From: Aliidiomarina taiwanensis
GTDB taxonomy: Bacteria; Pseudomonadota; Gammaproteobacteria; Enterobacterales; Alteromonadaceae
Reading direction: 5' to 3'
DNA length: 64,000 nucleotides
NCBI RefSeq assembly: GCF_003987015.1
Contig: NZ_PIPQ01000002.1
Coordinates: 62,001 to 126,000 of the forward strand
Part shown: one piece after another, positions 63,091-64,000 of the stretch
Position numbering within the stretch: the first letter of the stretch is position 1
Layout: each line of letters opens with the position of its first letter
The notes under the pieces: model-generated
Databases searched by the model: none
What the model saw: only the letters and a program-made list of their open reading frames with translations
What the model was told of the DNA's origin: nothing
Translations under genes and position numbers: made by a program

Positions 63091-64000
63091 TTGGAACAGT
63101 TAACAGACTTAAAAGCTATTTTGCACTCGCACAGGGCTAATATTTACTACCTCGAAAAGTGTCGCGTCATGCAAAAAGATGGACGCGTGCTCTACTTAAC
63201 CGAAGCAGAAAAGCAAAACCAATATTGGAATATTCCAATTGCTAATACCACTTGCTTATTGCTTGGAACAGGCACATCCGTGACGCAAGCTGCCATGCGA
63301 ATGCTAGCTCAAGCAGGTGTATTGGTTGGATTTTGCGGCGGCGGTGGAACCCCTCTATTAATGGCCAATGAAGTTGAGTGGCTTACTCCACAAAGCGAGT
63401 ACAGGCCGACAGAATATTTACAAGGGTGGTTAGGTTTTTGGTTTGAAGAAGAAAAGCGCCTGCAAGTGGCTAAACAGTTCCAACAAGCACGCCTAAAATT
63501 TTTGAATAAGGTATGGGCAAGCGATAAAGACCTGCAGAATGAAGGCTTTAACAGTAAAAATACAGCTGTTAAAGCCTTTCTAAGTGAGTTTAACAAAAAG
63601 ATTAACCAAACAGAAAAAGTGACTAAGTTATTTCAGTTAGAGGCTGAACTAACAAAAAAACTTTATAAGTTTGCAGCAGCTGCAACTGGCCAAGAAGGTT
63701 TTAGCCGGCAACGAGAAGCAATCGACAAAACCAACGCATTTTTAAACCATGGAAACTATTTAGCCTATGGATTAGCAGCCACTACATTATGGGTGCTTGG
63801 AATACCGCACGGGTTTGCTGTTATGCATGGAAAAACTCGCAGGGGTGCATTGGTATTTGATGTGGCTGATCTAATTAAAGACACGATTATATTGCCTTGG
63901 GCATTTATAAGCGCACAGGAAAATGCTACCGAGCAAGAATTTAGACAGCAATGTTTGCAAAGCTTCACTAAGCATAAAGCATTGGAGTTTATGTTTAATG
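63091..64000 (+). CDS. cas1: Type I-F CRISPR integrase Cas1 (3' end outside window)
   Basis: Integrase that inserts new spacers together with Cas2. The start is a TTG with GGAGG six bases upstream; no ATG in frame is early enough. LKAILHSHRANIYYLEKCRV, NIPIANTTCLLLGTGTSVTQAAM (in part), GVLVGFCGGGGTPLL and WLTPQSEYRPTEYLQGW match Cas1 of the type I-F (Ypest) group closely. Catalytic His246 is in VMHGKTRRG and the metal Asp in VFDVADLIKD. 303 codons are visible; about 20 are missing. In type I-F loci cas1 comes first, followed by cas2-3 and csy1-4, so the rest should continue to the right. Confidence 0.93.
   Translation, partial: MEQLTDLKAILHSHRANIYYLEKCRVMQKDGRVLYLTEAEKQNQYWNIPIANTTCLLLGTGTSVTQAAMRMLAQAGVLVGFCGGGGTPLLMANEVEWLTPQSEYRPTEYLQGWLGFWFEEEKRLQVAKQFQQARLKFLNKVWASDKDLQNEGFNSKNTAVKAFLSEFNKKINQTEKVTKLFQLEAELTKKLYKFAAAATGQEGFSRQREAIDKTNAFLNHGNYLAYGLAATTLWVLGIPHGFAVMHGKTRRGALVFDVADLIKDTIILPWAFISAQENATEQEFRQQCLQSFTKHKALEFMFN

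Overview
The window is chromosomal DNA from a gammaproteobacterium. Family-level gene content (LexA-SulA, PlsB, UbiC-UbiA, GlpEG, Kbl-Tdh, FabR with a desaturase, GreB, Tex) and gene order suggest a marine Alteromonadales relative, possibly Idiomarinaceae/Aliidiomarina. That placement is inference from protein resemblance only. Genes are tightly packed on both strands. I recognised no rRNA, tRNA, insertion sequence or CRISPR array.

Layout. 1-13.4 kb is housekeeping: the 3' part of a DinF-type MATE exporter, an orphan Cox11-like protein, lexA-sulA behind two LexA boxes, plsB, ubiC-ubiA, a FliL-like secreted protein, a kbl-tdh-glpE-glpG operon, coaD and pckA. 13.4-49.4 kb is an almost uninterrupted module for anaerobic nitrate respiration and nitrosative stress. 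In order it holds an eight-gene molybdenum operon (moaA-mobA-moaCDE-modABC), moeA and narL, narK, narX, narGHJI with a parvulin isomerase, anaerobic ribonucleotide reductase (nrdG, nrdD), the oxygen-independent ubiquinone genes ubiT and ubiUV with mog, a NarK/NasA-type transporter with a PP2C-kinase fusion, a second narK with nnrS, norR-DUF454-moeB, a NorA/DnrN-like hemerythrin, a DGC-domain protein and a SirB2 membrane protein. 49.4-62.9 kb returns to general metabolism: two S9 peptidases, fabR with a desaturase, two small orphan genes (one SprA-like), an AEC permease, tex, a GST, greB and an M24 peptidase. The window ends inside a type I-F cas1 that starts with TTG and is visibly AT-richer than its neighbours.

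How it works together. NarX/NarL sense nitrate and FNR senses anoxia. Their recognisable sites (7-2-7 NarL palindromes and FNR boxes) recur at moaA, narX/narG, nrdG, the narK pair and the DGC gene. This suggests one regulon that supplies the cofactor, enzyme, transporters, dNTPs and possibly accessory factors needed for nitrate respiration. NO made on the way would be sensed by NorR, which has three GGT-N7-ACC boxes and a sigma-54 promoter in front of the hemerythrin gene. No nitrite, NO or N2O reductase is encoded in the window.
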